Positions 45,180-56,565 of a DNA stretch of 64,000 bases are shown here, piece after piece. The notes under the pieces are model-generated. The model was given only the letters and a program-made list of their open reading frames with translations, had not been told where the DNA came from and did no database searches. Origin of the DNA: Cavia porcellus (Eukaryota; Chordata; Mammalia; Rodentia; Caviidae); contig NW_026947496.1 of the NCBI RefSeq assembly GCF_034190915.1, forward strand, positions 54,124,501-54,188,500. Direction: 5' to 3'. A program made the position numbers and the translations under genes. How positions within the stretch are numbered: the first letter of the stretch is position 1; every line of letters starts with the position of its first letter.

Positions 45180-46075
45180 CAGACTGTTTTCTAGGCATCA
45201 ATTGTTGGGTGTGCATAAACTGCAAATAGATCACTGCTTGAGAATTTTCATTCTTACAAGATGTGCTGTGTTGGCCTTATTCCTCTTCAACAAAGCAGTT
45301 TAAGAGTATGATAAAATATTTGTAATGATAATTCAACTGGTAGAGGCTGTAATCATTCAAACTCAATGGGTGAACTCATTAATGAATAACTGGCACCATA
45401 AGAAAAAGGACCATTGTCAGCAATTTATCAGAGTAATGAGATAACAAAGTTAATTATATGGTCTTCAGTAGATCTACACTTGCTTCCTTTTAGGTCCGAG
45501 ATTGCCAAACACTCATTCTGATACCCCAAGTTGCTCCTCTTAACAAAAAACTCTCAGCTGAGTGCTCCCCAAAGACACAACAGCCGGTCACAGCCCTCAC
45601 AGCAGGGCAAAGCAATTGGAAAACTTTTCCATCCTTTATTATCTACTTGTAAAATGTTATAAGCCTGTAAACTAGTTAATTTATGAGCCATGTGAATAAT
45701 TTGCTCACACTTGATCGCAGGTTTTGCAAACACAGTTTCCAGGGATGTGGGAGGATAATTTGTAGGTCTGGTTTCTCTGCTAAGGGGACACTAACTAATT
45801 TGACACAATAACATGACATTGATGGCTAGGCCCACTAATGACCGTGCTCCAGACGCGGCTGTCAGCCTGTCTTTCCAGTGAGGAGCCGGTTTGCTTTCAC
45901 TGCGGCTCAGGACTCAATGCTCGACTAATTATTCAGACAGCGACATTAATGAGAGCCCTCGTGTTTATTTCCAACATACTAACCAGCGCTTAGCTTCCAT
46001 TTGTCTGATATGGTCACTGATTAAAATGTGTTTCATGAATAGTAAATTCAAACTTAAACAGGGAAAAATAAGAAG
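45180..46075. promoter_or_regulatory. Strong candidate developmental enhancer / conserved element
   Basis: About 900 bases without SINEs or simple repeats. Many TAAT cores occur (ACTAATT near 45795, CACTAATG at 45834, TAATTA at 45926-45931, ATTAAT near 45945). CpGs survive among AT-rich sequence (CCGTGC, GACGCGGC, GCTCGAC, AGCGACAT, CCTCGTG, AGCGCTT over 45840-45990). This blend of homeodomain-like cores and retained CpGs recalls ultraconserved enhancers near developmental transcription factor genes. The target gene cannot be told from the sequence. Confidence 0.4.
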
Positions 46076-47194
46076 TAGCTGATTAGAAAACAAATCTAGT
46101 CAATTCGACTTGTTTTCTACCTCAAACATCATCAAGGACCACATGACAGAGAGGAAAGAATGCTATCAGTATCAAGAAAAATGAAAAGAATATTTTTAAT
46201 CACACACATCCATGAGTAAATTTAATTTTTTCCCCTGGATCACAATAAGGTCAGGAACAGCTTCCATCTGAAATAAACTGATTTTAGGAATCTAACATCA
46301 TGTTTTTAAATGCTTTTTCACAGAGTGACCAAATGGCTAAGTTTAAAATGCCTTTTTGACCTTACAAAAGTTTTATTAAACTGGCTCAAATATGATCTTC
46401 AAGATTATCAATAAAATTGTTGCATTTTTCCCTGAAACTATTGTAAAACTGTACTGTGGAGGGTTTCTTAAAAAAGTGTTAAAATATCCTTTCATATATT
46501 TTGTTTCTACTTCACTAAACCTTGTAATCAAATTTTATTTTAAATTAAATTTCTATTTTGGTATGATGAATTTTGTCCTTCATTTTATGATGATTATAAT
46601 CCTAAAATATTCATATAATCATAATTTAAAATGAATAACTTTTTAAGAAGGTAAGCTTAGATCTATTAGAGGTATTGAAAAATTGAAAATGCTCCTGATG
46701 GGGTTCATTGTAGAATGTGCAATTCAAATTAAATAACACTGGTAGTATTTCCACAAACTTCCTATCTGCCACCTGATAAAGAAATCTACTCAATACTAAA
46801 AATGACTTCTGATTTCAGAAAATAGCAAAATAAATATAAGGCCATGTAGATCACCTTGGTAATGAAAATGTCACTGCATACAACACGTCTTAAGTATGTA
46901 TTTCTAAACTTACTTGAGATAGAGCTGTAATTTTATAACAACAAATGCCTATGTAGTACACAACATGTGGCAAGCAGATTCAAACTATAGGCTAATTTTT
47001 TAAATATGTTTAAACAAATATCCAGATAAACTGTTCCAAACCAGCATGACTGTCTCTAAACACTGCTCTTTCCATGGGTTTCTACTATGGACAGGTTCAC
47101 CAGATGATCAGCCTCTCTGGATCGTTTCTTTACGGTAAGCATTCATCTTTCATAATTCTCAAAGAAAATATTTCAATCTGCAGCCACAGGCATA
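46076..47194. other. AT-rich unique DNA
   Basis: No gene is recognised. 46300-46640 is very AT-rich, with long TTTAAA-like words and an incidental 80-codon frame. It is free of SINEs and could belong to the conserved block, with less evidence. Confidence 0.3.
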
Positions 47195-47545
47195 GATATC
47201 AAATCTGTTTCTTCATCCTGGACACCAAGCTGGAATGTATTTCCTGGCATCTCTCATAGCTGGGTGAGTCCTTGTGACTAAGTTGTGGCAAAACAGACCG
47301 AAGTGAGTATGTGCTGCTTTCCTTCTGTCCTGAAGCCAACTGTGTTGTTCCAAGGTCCTCTCTCCTCCCGTGGTCATAGGCCCAGGTATCCAGGAGCGAA
47401 CATCTAGCTCCTGAAGACAGTGAAATCTCTCAACCTAATAAGTCTAGGTCCCTGAGAGCCCACAGAGCAGAGCTGCCACACAGCATCCTCAACAACACAG
47501 CATCCTGGACAAGTGTGAGGTGCCTGAGAAGTAAACCCACACTGC
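47195..47545 (+). mobile_element. LTR-like relic (MaLR/ERVL type, tentative)
   Basis: The order 'TTGTGACTAAGTTGTGGCAA', 'GACCGAAGTGAGTATGTGCT', 'AACCTAATAAGTCTAGGTCC', 'CTGAGAGCCCACAGAGCAG', then 'AGTGTGAGGTGCCTGAGAAG' and 'TAAACCC' resembles a mammal-wide LTR family with a 'CTGGGTCCCTGAATGACC...GTGGAGCAGAGC...AATAAAC' series. No coding region; family uncertain. Confidence 0.4.
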
Positions 47546-47642
47546 GGAGTAAGACTCTGACTGAGGCATGTCTGCCGCCATATCCACCTCCATCTCTCTC
47601 TGCTCTCCATTCCATGAGTGTGTTGTGAGTGTGGTGGTTGTC

Positions 47643-47818
47643 GGAACTGAATCTAGACCTCACTCATGCTAGGCAAGTACTATACCTTGAGTTGTAACTT
47701 CCAGCACTAACTTTTTGGGGGCAGATTTTGTTTTGTTTTGTTTTGTTTTGTTGCTCAGGACTGGGCCCAGAACTCATGCATGTGACACACATGCTCTACT
47801 ACTGAGCTACACTCAGCC
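47643..47818 (-). mobile_element. Two diverged antisense ID units with (TTTTG)n between
   Basis: One antisense unit at about 47643-47702 (GACCTCACTCATGCTAGGCA, AGTACTATACC) and another at 47752-47818 (GGGCCCAGAACTCATGCATG, CTACTACTGAGCTACACTC). Between them five TTTTG units at 47726-47751 are the reverse of a CAAAA tail of the second unit. Older than the GATAAAAA-type copies. Confidence 0.7.
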
Positions 47819-48553
47819 AGAATATTTGACTTGAATAATACACACACCTGTCTAATTTTTCCCTGGTCTCTACATGAGTCTCTGTACAACCCTAGGTAAG
47901 CATAAAAACATTTTAAATTTGGAAAAAATTACTGAAGATATTTGTTGTTTTAAGTAATATCTTCTCAAACTAAATTAAAGAAAGAAAGGAAGGAGAATCA
48001 ACAGCTAATGTTTTCTTAAAACGTATCAGTCATATCCTTCTTTAATTAATCTTCACAAAGTCTGGAGAGAAAGTCGGATTCCCATTCTCAGGACAAGAAG
48101 ACTGACCCACTACAAGGAGAAATACAAGCAGATGCCACGGAAAGAGAACCCAGCTGACGTTTTCATACTGGCCTTTAATCTTCAACCTTTACAGAAAATG
48201 CTTATTTTCAAATTCAAAATTTTAACTGCTTCTTATAAATGAAAAAAAAATTTTATGAACTCCTTCAAATTCAAGACAACACTTTAAACAAAACTCGTGA
48301 GGGGAAAGTGGTAAGCTGCAACACAATCAGCAGAATGTCAGAAACTTCTGCAGAGGTTTTGAAAAAGCAGTAACAAAGGAGATGTGTCTCACATGTTCGT
48401 GGTGATTTTTTAAAAATAAAGCGACATTTCAAACAAAACAAATGTACACTGAGACAACATGAATTATTGAGTAATCAATGTTTTGAACATTTTTATATCC
48501 CTACTGTTAATATTTAAAGCATTTTACTGCATCTTAGTCATGTTTTTAAAAAA
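47819..48553. other. Unique non-coding DNA
   Basis: No gene. 48030-48110 could hold an antisense MIR scrap, but the resemblance is weak. Confidence 0.3.
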
Positions 48554-48770
48554 GAGGTCCGCAAACTTTCCTGTAAAGATAACACGGTGAAGACATGAGG
48601 TTTTGTAGTCACAAGTCACAAGTCACAATTGCTCAGCGCTGCCATTGTAGTAGGAAAGGAATCAGGGCTACATGCAAACAAATGGGTGTGGCTGTATTCC
48701 ACAAAAACTTCACAAAAGCAAGCAAAGGCCCACAGACCTTAATTCACTAACTGCTGCTTTATGAAAATGG
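48554..48770 (+). mobile_element. hAT-Charlie-like DNA transposon relic, copy 2
   Basis: Begins 'AGGTCCGCAAACTTTCCTGT', then 'CTCAGCGCTGCCATTGTAGT', 'ATGCAAACAAATGGGTGTGG' and 'CTGTATTCCACAAAAACTTC'. The order matches the sense strand of the same family as at 43.4 kb. A 9-base unit (CACAAGTCA) is tandemly repeated inside it at about 48611-48632. Confidence 0.65.
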
Positions 48771-50477
48771 ACATTCTGCATATTCACACATAGCACATTT
48801 AAATTTTTTCCTATGCAAAACAATGGGAACTAGGTTCCAGTTAGCATTTTCCCTTAACATGTGTGACTGTCAAGAATACACTGTTGATATTAAGGTGAGC
48901 AGCTTTCACCTCCCAGAGTTTTAAGGGACTGAGAGTTGTAGGATTCAGCTTCCACCAGCTTGCGTTCTCTGACTCCAGTGCTTGATTCTCCCCTGTGCAA
49001 TGCCACCTTTCAAGGGGCTCACACACCCACACAGAGCACCAACCCTATGCCATCATGAGCAGGAATCCCAAATAAGATTTGCAACAAAAAGCAGAGCTTT
49101 TCTGTGAGAATAGTGAAGTCCCTGTGGTGGGGTAACAGTTACCTTAAAACTTCAAGGTGATCTTATATTAGACACTTCTTTTTTTAAAAAGGGAGCAAAA
49201 TAAAAAATACGTGATTTTAAAATGTCAGTGAAAGAGTGAATGCTGAAAAGCCAAAATTATATTCTTTAGAAGTTTCAAAGTCAGGCATGAAGTCTCTCTA
49301 AATTAAAACCAAACAGTTTTCTTGGATTTGGGGGATGTTCTTTGTTAAACAATTTCAAGGTAGGAGCTATGTGTCCAATGACTGAATATGCCAGAAAAAA
49401 CATATCAAGTACATTCCCCCATTATTTCCCCAAGAATGTAAAAGTTATCATAACAAAGATTTGGGTTTTATGGGGAAAGGGGGCAAAGCTCAGAGAAATA
49501 CATGGAGAAATAATTTTGAAAAGGAATCTTAAGTTTCCCATTTATGTTTTATCATAACAGGAAAGAGTATAGGATGATTTAAGATGCAAAATGAATAAAT
49601 TTTATGAATCTGTTTTACCTAACATGTCAATCAAAACAGAGTAAAAGCAAGTAAATGACAGTCCAGTCGGACAAAAGAGTACTTTGTAATCATTAAGAAT
49701 GATACTGAAAATGGAGAAATGTGTGCACATGCTTGTTTTAATATGATGTAAAGTTTATCTGCAGTAATTCTCAAGTGTATAAAAATATACACTAGCACAG
49801 AAAAATTAAATTTTAAAAAAGTATCCTCTAGGATTGGATTAGGAATTTTCCTTTAGAATGTTTTTATTTTCCAGATTTTCCCAAAGTAATTTCTAGAATA
49901 CTAAGCTATACAATTTGAGAAAGTTGTGTGACCTTTAAAAAGTATTACTTTTTTAATGGTGCTGCACTGCCTTCTCTCCAGACTGGAGGTGCCCCCAGAG
50001 CAGAGATTCATGTTACCCACCCTGTCCCAAACAGTCTTGACAACATCTTATGCAGTCAGTTAACATTCCTTGAAGCAACTGAATAGACCACCTTACTTTT
50101 TACAAGTCATCTTAATGAGGTTCCATAAATTAGATTTTTTTACTTCAATTCTTTAAAAGAAATTAATCTTGTTTAAAGAAGTTGATTGTTTGTGGATTAT
50201 AGCTGCACATAAACCACTTAGTGCAAAATTATACTTTCTTCTCTTTCCTTTTTCCAAGATGGCACACAATAATTTGTCTTATAATAACTTCAAACTATTC
50301 AGAATCATTTGCTCATTAAAAGACAAATACATTTTGATCACAAAGCTTGGCATTTAAAAAAGATTTACCTCAAATACACTGCCTGCTTTGAAGCTGGGAT
50401 GGTAAGCAACAGACAGGGAAGTTGTGGGCAGGAGGAGAAGGGAGAGCTCTGGGCTCAGAGGAAGAGCTCTTGCGCGT

Positions 50478-50512
<35 letters not shown>

Positions 50513-51404
50513 TCCCTCACTGTATTCTCTCAGTGGCTCCCAGGACTCTTAGGATATAAGACCTGAGAGAGCAAACGCTTTCTGGAGGTGTACACAGCTC
50601 TTCATAAAATGGGCTTTGCAGACCTCTCTGGACTCCAGTTCAGCTACACATCTCCCTGGCTCTGCTTCATTCCTTCCTGAGCCTTTGTCCCAGTTTTAAG
50701 AATGGGAAGGAAAGGAGGAGGAAGCCTAAGGACCAAGTGAAGATTTCAACTCCTACCCTGAGCATGACCATGATCAGCACTGCAGTGGGAAAAGCAATGC
50801 CCCTTTCTTATTTGTAAAAATAAATAAATAAATAAAAGTTCATCATGAGGTGCATCACTGTGACATATTTTCCTCTATTAAAAATATCATAAACGACCTC
50901 CCAAACCATTTTCTGGATGAAAATAAACAGATAAGTCAGCAAAAGGTTCATGTCTGAAAGCAATTTCAGTTTTCTCCTTATGATGTAACAATGGTTCTAT
51001 GCAAGTCCCTAACAATGACAAGTGGCAACAGGCTAGGTCGTGCTCAGCAGTACCTCCTTTTCCCTAGAGCTGCAAACTCCAGAAGAGAAGCAGTACTAAC
51101 TGCAGCACATAAAACAGTGGAGTCAGGGAGTCATGATGCACATGCAACATTTCCTGGATGGTGGAAGGATGGACAGCCATAGCCAGCTCATCAACAACCT
51201 GGCCTACTGACCACCATGGAGGAGGACCAGCTGTTAGTGGGACTGGAAGTGGAAGACATCTTCTTGTGGCATGCAAAGATTAAATATAGCTGCAGAGTCC
51301 CTCTCTTCCTGGTCCCTAGGATGACAAGGGCATTTATTGCTATGAAGGCTTCAAAAACTTTGTTCTAACCACAACTCAGTAGCGAAAACCAAGCCATACA
51401 GTGT
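48771..51404. other. Unique non-coding DNA with a (CT)n repeat
   Basis: No exon recognised. (CT)n lies at 50479-50509 and a short (AAAT)n at 50817-50836. Frames around 50991-51276 are open on both strands and have no recognisable content. Confidence 0.3.
50479..50509. repeat. (CT)n microsatellite
   Basis: About 15 perfect CT units in unique DNA, preceded by GCGCGTG. Confidence 0.95.
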
Positions 51405-51760
51405 GTGAAACCATCGCGTGGTAACTAATTCCATTTCATCTTCCTCTTTCTGGCCACACAAGAAGGTTAAGCTGCCCATTCTTCATGGCATTTCTGTTGG
51501 GGCAATGTGACTAATGCCACAGTGGGATATGAGCAGAAGTAAGTAAGGTGCAAGTCTGATGGGAAGACAGCTGGACCCCGTTTCTCTTCCCCAGGTACTG
51601 TGGAGACTCTATAATTTGTGTGACAAGTACCAGATGAAGGAGGTAGAACAGATATGCATTAACAAGAGCCAGCACAACATGAACCTTTATTATGTCAGGC
51701 TACCAAAATCTGTGGGTTGTCACAGTGGCTAGCTTAACACATCTTGACTAAGATCCGTCA
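51405..51760 (+). mobile_element. LTR-like relic (MaLR/ERVL type, tentative)
   Basis: 'CCATTTCATCTTCCTCTTTC', 'GTGGGATATGAGCAGAAGTA', 'CCTTTATTATGTCAGGCTAC' and 'AATCTGTGGGTTGTCACAGT', with a final 'GGCTAGCTTAACACATC', recall the 3' half of the same LTR family as at 47.2 kb. Old and without coding sequence. Confidence 0.45.
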
Positions 51761-51989
51761 TACCGCAACACAGCCCTCATTAGAATCTACCTTAAATCAA
51801 AGCTTATCTCTGCCTTTGCCTCTGCATCTCCTGCCATGATCCCATGTGACCATGTCTTAATATTCTGTGCATCTCGTTTTCAGGAATGACCACCACCACA
51901 TCTTCCAATAATCAGCAGTTGCTGAATAGAGTGAGTGATAATTTTGAAGGAAAGCATCCACTGGCCAGTTATTTCTCAATACTTTTTAG
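51761..51989. other. Short unique stretch
   Basis: Nothing recognised. Confidence 0.3.
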
Positions 51990-52265
51990 ACACTAGAATC
52001 TATGTTTGACATGGAATAGAGCTCGAAATAGAGACAAATGAGGTCTCTGCCCTCAGGAAGCCTAACCTCCCAGGAAACACCAATGAATGCACATGGTGAT
52101 GATTAACATGGAGATTCCACCTGAACACAAGGGTCAGACAAGGCTTCATGGAAGAAACGATCTGCAGGGCATGACATGAAAGGTGACTGAGTGGAAGGGA
52201 GCCAGGGGCACAGGGAGGATGAGGAGGAGTCCTATGTGGCACTGCTGCCACACAGGACATAGACA
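51990..52265 (+). repeat. LINE-2 3' region fragment
   Basis: 'TCTGCCCTCAGGAAGCCTAA', then 'CATGGTGATGATTAACATGG', 'AGGGTCAGACAAGGCTTCAT', 'GGAAGAAACGATCTGCAGG' and 'GAAAGGTGACTGAGTGGAAG' follow the L2 order (TGCCCTCATGGAGC, GGTCAGGGAAGGCCTC, GAGCAGAGACCTGAA). Confidence 0.5.
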
Positions 52266-52330
52266 GGAATAAACACAAATACCAGGCCGTTAAATGACCA
52301 GTCTTCCACCTTCTACAATGGCTTCAAAAA

Positions 52331-52430
52331 ATGTGTATCTAGTGGTATACATCTGTAACCCCAGCACCGTGGGAGATGAGTCAGGAGGTCTGGAATTCTG
52401 AGCACAGTCCCAACACCTCAACAAGATATA
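52331..52430 (+). mobile_element. B1 SINE, short and diverged
   Basis: 'GTGGTATACATCTGTAACCC', 'CAGCACCGTGGGAGATGAGT', 'CAGGAGGTCTGGAATTCTGA' and 'CCTCAACAAGATATATA' are B1-like blocks in order. The tail runs into AT/TG-rich simple sequence. Confidence 0.6.
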
Positions 52431-52560
52431 TACAGATATACATGTAATGTGTGTGTATGTATATATGCTGTGTGTGTTGTATATATATATCCATGTACTT
52501 TACATATATCCTAAGTATATTTTTATATCTACATATTCATTCATTCTTTCATTCATTCAG
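52426..52560. repeat. TATG/TA-rich simple sequence and (ATTC)n
   Basis: An alternating TA/TG tract (GTATGTATATATGCTGTGTG-like) to about 52530, then a short ATTC-rich run at 52534-52559. It follows the B1 tail and is probably derived from it. Confidence 0.7.
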
Positions 52561-53084
52561 GCTCATTACAGCAGAATTACAAGACCCAACCACAGTATTT
52601 CTGATTCACTAAACTGCAGTGACAACAGACAAGGTGAAACTTCAATATCAGTTGCTGCTACAGCAGCAAACACCAGACCTGAAGACCAACTTGGAGGTGG
52701 CTGGCTTCCTGGTAATATGAGCACATTCCTGCATCCATGCCCCGCACAGAGCTGCTTCTGAGGAGATGTCTCAGAAGCGGCCTGTTCCAAGGTGCCTGGG
52801 CTGACCTCAGAGGCCAGCACCTCAGCGTCTCTCGTGAGGCAACTGCTCTAGGAAACTCCTGAGAGTGTGGGCCAGCCCTCTGCCATAGGCAGGGCTCTGC
52901 CAACATCCCCAACTTCATCCCCAGCATCCTCACCCCTCATACTTACTCCCTAAACCCACAAGCTATCCAGAGCCAGGCAAGTTTTGCACACTTCAGGCGC
53001 TGGGCCTGCAGCAAACCTAAGGCACTGCCTTGTCTCCCCTCAGCAAAGAAGGTGAGTCCTCTGGCTGTCTGTGTATGGAGATCA
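52561..53084. other. Unique non-coding DNA
   Basis: GC-richer, with overlapping frames on both strands (52566-52933) that match no protein I know. Confidence 0.3.
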
Positions 53085-53330
53085 TGCCTGAGCTTAGGTG
53101 TGAAATCACAAGCGCTCTTTCCAAGTACCCTTTCCTGACTAGACTATTGGCCTCAGAAGGTGTGTGGTGCCTTTCCTCTTCTTCACACGTGTCTCCATGC
53201 TTCCCTCTACAAGATGATGAGCATGAGCCCAAACGTGCAAGGCAGTGGCCTAGGACATCCCTCCTGTGCACACTCAGCCTGCTGTCTGCAGCACAACTGT
53301 CACACAGTCGACACACAGTAGATACTCACT
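53085..53330 (+). repeat. LINE-2 3' region fragment
   Basis: 'GAGCTTAGGTGTGAAATCAC', 'CCAAGTACCCTTTCCTGACT', 'AGACTATTGGCCTCAGAAGG', then 'CACACAGTCGACACACAGTA' and 'GATACTCACTGAGGG' follow the common L2 3' series (CTTCCTGACC, CTAGCACAGTGCCTGGCACA, TAGTAGGTGCTCAATA). Diverged. Confidence 0.5.
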
Positions 53331-54267
53331 GAGGGGAATTACACAATCTAATTATCTTTGCTACCCTTCCATTCAGAAAAATACAGAAAATCGGGGAAAA
53401 TTCCCTGAAGGTATAACATAACAAGTTACAAATCCCAGAGAGACTTGCAATTGCATCTGAACAAACTAAAATGACAGAATTGGTGTCTCTATGTTGGGAT
53501 TTCAGGCATCAGAAACTGAAGTGAGTTGAGGGGCTGAAAAGAGATTCTGGCTCACAATCCTAAACACCGTCCACATGTCCCCTGCAAGCCACCTCACAGA
53601 GTGTGCAGGGTGGAGCTCTTAACCCAGACTCCTTCAGCTTCTTTCCCATGCCACCCACTCTTGGCAAGTGTAAGAAGAAAAGTAGGTTCTACCTGTAGTT
53701 CTTTGCAAGTTGAGCTCTTCTACCTTGGACAACTCTGCAAAACCACTTGTAAGTGTATGTTAACCACAGTTTGTAGTTTTATCACAGGTGTTTGACTAAA
53801 AAGGGGACAAAGCCTTTTAAGATAGTATGCCTAAATTATGTCACTGAGTATATTCAGTACACACCTAGAAGTTGACAGAATCTTTTCTTTCTATACCATG
53901 GCAACCAGGCAAGTTAACGTTGCAAGATTTTGTAAAGGGCACACTATATGCTCTGAAATGTTCACGCCTTAAAAAAATAAAAAACACGTTAAAGTAGAAT
54001 TTTAACACAACCTGTCATAAAAGCTGACACTAGTACACTGGAAAGGAAATCAAATGACAAGAGTTGTACCTGGCAGTTCCACAGAATATAGGATAAATAC
54101 TCTTTGTAAGGCAGCCAAAGCACTGGTTAGAAGTTCAGATGAGGAAGATGAAGTGAATGAATATTCAGATTGTACTACATTAAAAGATTTTGCTGTAATT
54201 GCAATGAAAATCATTAAAATGCACTCTGTTTCACATAAACAGCACAAAAGAGTAAAAGTGGTACTAA
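53331..54267. other. Unique non-coding DNA
   Basis: No supported gene. 54054-54290 is an isolated 78-codon plus frame with an acidic stretch in the middle. It has no identified homolog and runs into a probable MIR, so it is not annotated as coding. Confidence 0.3.
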
Positions 54268-54345
54268 TTTCTGGTTTGCACACTGACTGATTTTTGTGTG
54301 GCCTTAGGAAAGTCATCTCTGCTAAACCTTTATAAGGAGATGAGC
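54268..54345 (+). repeat. MIR core fragment
   Basis: 'TTTTGTGTGGCCTTAGGAAA' and 'GTCATCTCTGCTAAACC' mirror the MIR core TGTGTGACCTTGGGCAAGTC and ACTTAACC. Short, so tentative. Confidence 0.45.
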
Positions 54346-54589
54346 AAATGCATTCCGTTATGTCAAAGGTTCTCTGTGGCCCACGTGCTCAGGGGGTCTG
54401 AACATCTCTGGATCTGTGTCTCAAGTGGGCAGGTGAGAAGTTGAGCCCATCTCTTCCCAGTTAATCACAAAGCCAGTGCCAGGCAAAGCGCCATCCTTCA
54501 GGGAAAACTGAGGTGTGAGATGGCTACACTCTGCTTTGTTGTATCTGTTCAAATAAAGTTATGTTTCCATCTACCGCAGGAGGGTGACT
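54346..54589. other. Unique non-coding DNA
   Basis: Nothing recognised. Confidence 0.3.
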
Positions 54590-54960
54590 TGATGTAGTAA
54601 TTACCTGTTACTCTTGACAAGTAAGGTAATTAATGTAGCAAAATACCACTGCAATGTGTGTAAATTTAGACCACCATAATTAAAGCACCCGTCTGTTCAA
54701 CAAACTGTTCAATTAAGAAAAAATATTGACGGTGTACATTTTTTGAAATTAGAAAACGTATGGAATGAATGAATCTCCCTTGTTGACATCCATTTCTAGA
54801 ACGCTTTCTCAGCAGGGAGCATCCATAAAGCTTATATAATAGAGTAATTTCCAGTAAAACACCGAAGTATTTTTGTACATATACTATTAAGACAAAGAGT
54901 CTCTTGTGCAAGTAGTTTTAGAATTTTCATACCACAAAACACAAACTAGTCAGAAACACA
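54590..54960. promoter_or_regulatory. Candidate homeodomain-type regulatory element
   Basis: An AT-rich repeat-free block opens with a perfect 9-base inverted repeat built on TAATTA: TAATTACCT at 54598-54606 and AGGTAATTA at 54624-54632. Further TAATTA-like words follow near 54678 (ATAATTAAAG) and 54712 (TCAATTAAG), and CpGs survive at 54728 and 54798. Paired TAATTA sites suit dimeric homeodomain binding, but binding and conservation are untested. Confidence 0.3.
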
Positions 54961-56484
54961 ATCTGAAGTTCAAAACTATTGCAGGCATCAAAGAGCTAAA
55001 AAGATACTATGGTGCCCTATCCAAATACCTTGATCTGAATCTACCATTAGGTCCTTGCTAGTTCTGGAGAGCTGGAGATACTGCCCCTCCACAGGGGAAT
55101 CACATAGCTACGTGGTCCTGTTTCTGGTACTCTTCGAAGACACATGGCATCCAAGTTGACTTCAGCAGTATTTTCACTTTCATTTCTTTCTGTGTTCATT
55201 GGCCATTCTCTAGCATCCTGATCAAAAGGATACCTGTCCTTTTCCCTACTTCAAAGCTTATTTCCTAGCTAATAGGTGTTAGAAAATCTCCAGTCATTTC
55301 AGGAGTAAAAAGTCCCCCTAAAATTAGAGTTACACACGGGGAAGAGAAAAAATGATGTTACCATATCAGAGAAAATTCGGAGAGGCAGGGAGGGAGAGAA
55401 GGAGAGGAAGGAGACAGAACACTAGGAAAAACAGAAGTAAGAGATGGAAGCGGGAAAAAGAGAGGAAGGAAAGGGAGAGAAATGGAGAACGGAAGGGAAG
55501 GAAAAAGAAAGAAGAGCTTCCAATTTCTGAGCTCTACATGCTGAAGTAAACAACTGGTCTGGCTCTAAGAAGGAATTCCCCCAGATAAACCCACTGGAAG
55601 ACATGGTTGGCCTGGGTAGAGAAACAGTTGGCATTCAGACAGCCCAAACAGTCTGATAGGAGAAATAAATATGATTTTGATGCCATTTAATGACATGTAA
55701 TTTGCTATCTTTTGCCTTGACTGCCTTGCCAGAATACATTTCTGTATTCTATATACCTTATCTTGGGAGATCAAAAATCTGTAGAGCCATCTAAAAGCCA
55801 GTTTCAAGTGAATTCTCATCGTATCGCACTAAAACTAAGTCCTAAATGTCCCGTATCTGAGAACTTGGATGCATCCCCAAATAAAGAATAAAGAGTACAA
55901 GGATATATTCCAAGCTGCAACAACGGAGGAAATGAAATGGTATCTCCAAGTAAAATACTCCAGTTTCACACCTGGAAATAACAACCACGTCACGAAGAGA
56001 CAAGGGGGACAAACTGTTACTTGTTCTAGCTGTTCACAAACAAAGCAAAAAGATCCGAGTGGGGAAAGTGACTCTAGAAAAGTAGACTTGGAACTTGCTT
56101 TCATGGTGATAGTGAAGTGTTAACTTTCAAAATGAGAATTTATCTTAAAAATGCAATAGTTTAAAAAAGGGTAAACCTAATTATAACAGGGACACAATTT
56201 AAAAAAAAAAAAAGTAATTTGAGGATCTGAAGTGAGATCCACAGACTGACCCTCAAATGCTGGAGAACTATTCCATAGCCAAGACAGTCAAGAGTCCCTC
56301 ACGCTGAGTGAAAGGGTGGGAGATGACGCTTCCTGAACTCATATTTCAAAGATTGTATCATATTGCATTTAACGGGTCATGTCAACATTCTGAAATACCA
56401 CTAAACAATTTAATGTCACCTCTATCATTTGAGCCTAAGTTCACCTCTATCATATGAACCTAAAAAACTACTGAGGTAAGATTA
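54961..56484. other. Unique non-coding DNA with purine-rich tract
   Basis: No gene. A polypurine tract of about 135 bases (55375-55515, GGGAGAGAAGGAGAGGAAGG-type) is almost free of pyrimidines. Frames in it are low-complexity Arg/Lys/Glu and not credible. Confidence 0.4.
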
Positions 56485-56565
56485 ATTTAATTGCATCTTC
56501 CAGACTAATAAACTAAGGCCCAAAAGGTAGAAGTGATGTGGCCAGGGGCCCAAAAGCTTCTCCAT
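56485..56565 (-). repeat. MIR fragment, antisense
   Basis: 'CTTCCAGACTAATAAACTAA' then 'GGCCCAAAAGGTAGAAGTGA' and 'TGTGGCCAGGGGCCC' resemble antisense MIR (GATGAGGAAACTGAGGC, CAGAGAGG, TTGCCCAAGG). Heavily diverged. Confidence 0.4.

Noticed and set aside
48030..48130. Antisense MIR
   Set aside because: Only one block resembles MIR; not enough for a feature.
52566..52933. Overlapping minus-strand frames of 84 and 91 codons
   Set aside because: They conflict with each other and with plus-strand frames, and no domain is recognised.
54054..54290. 78-codon plus-strand frame with an acidic centre
   Set aside because: No homolog recognised, no splice context, and it runs into a probable MIR core.
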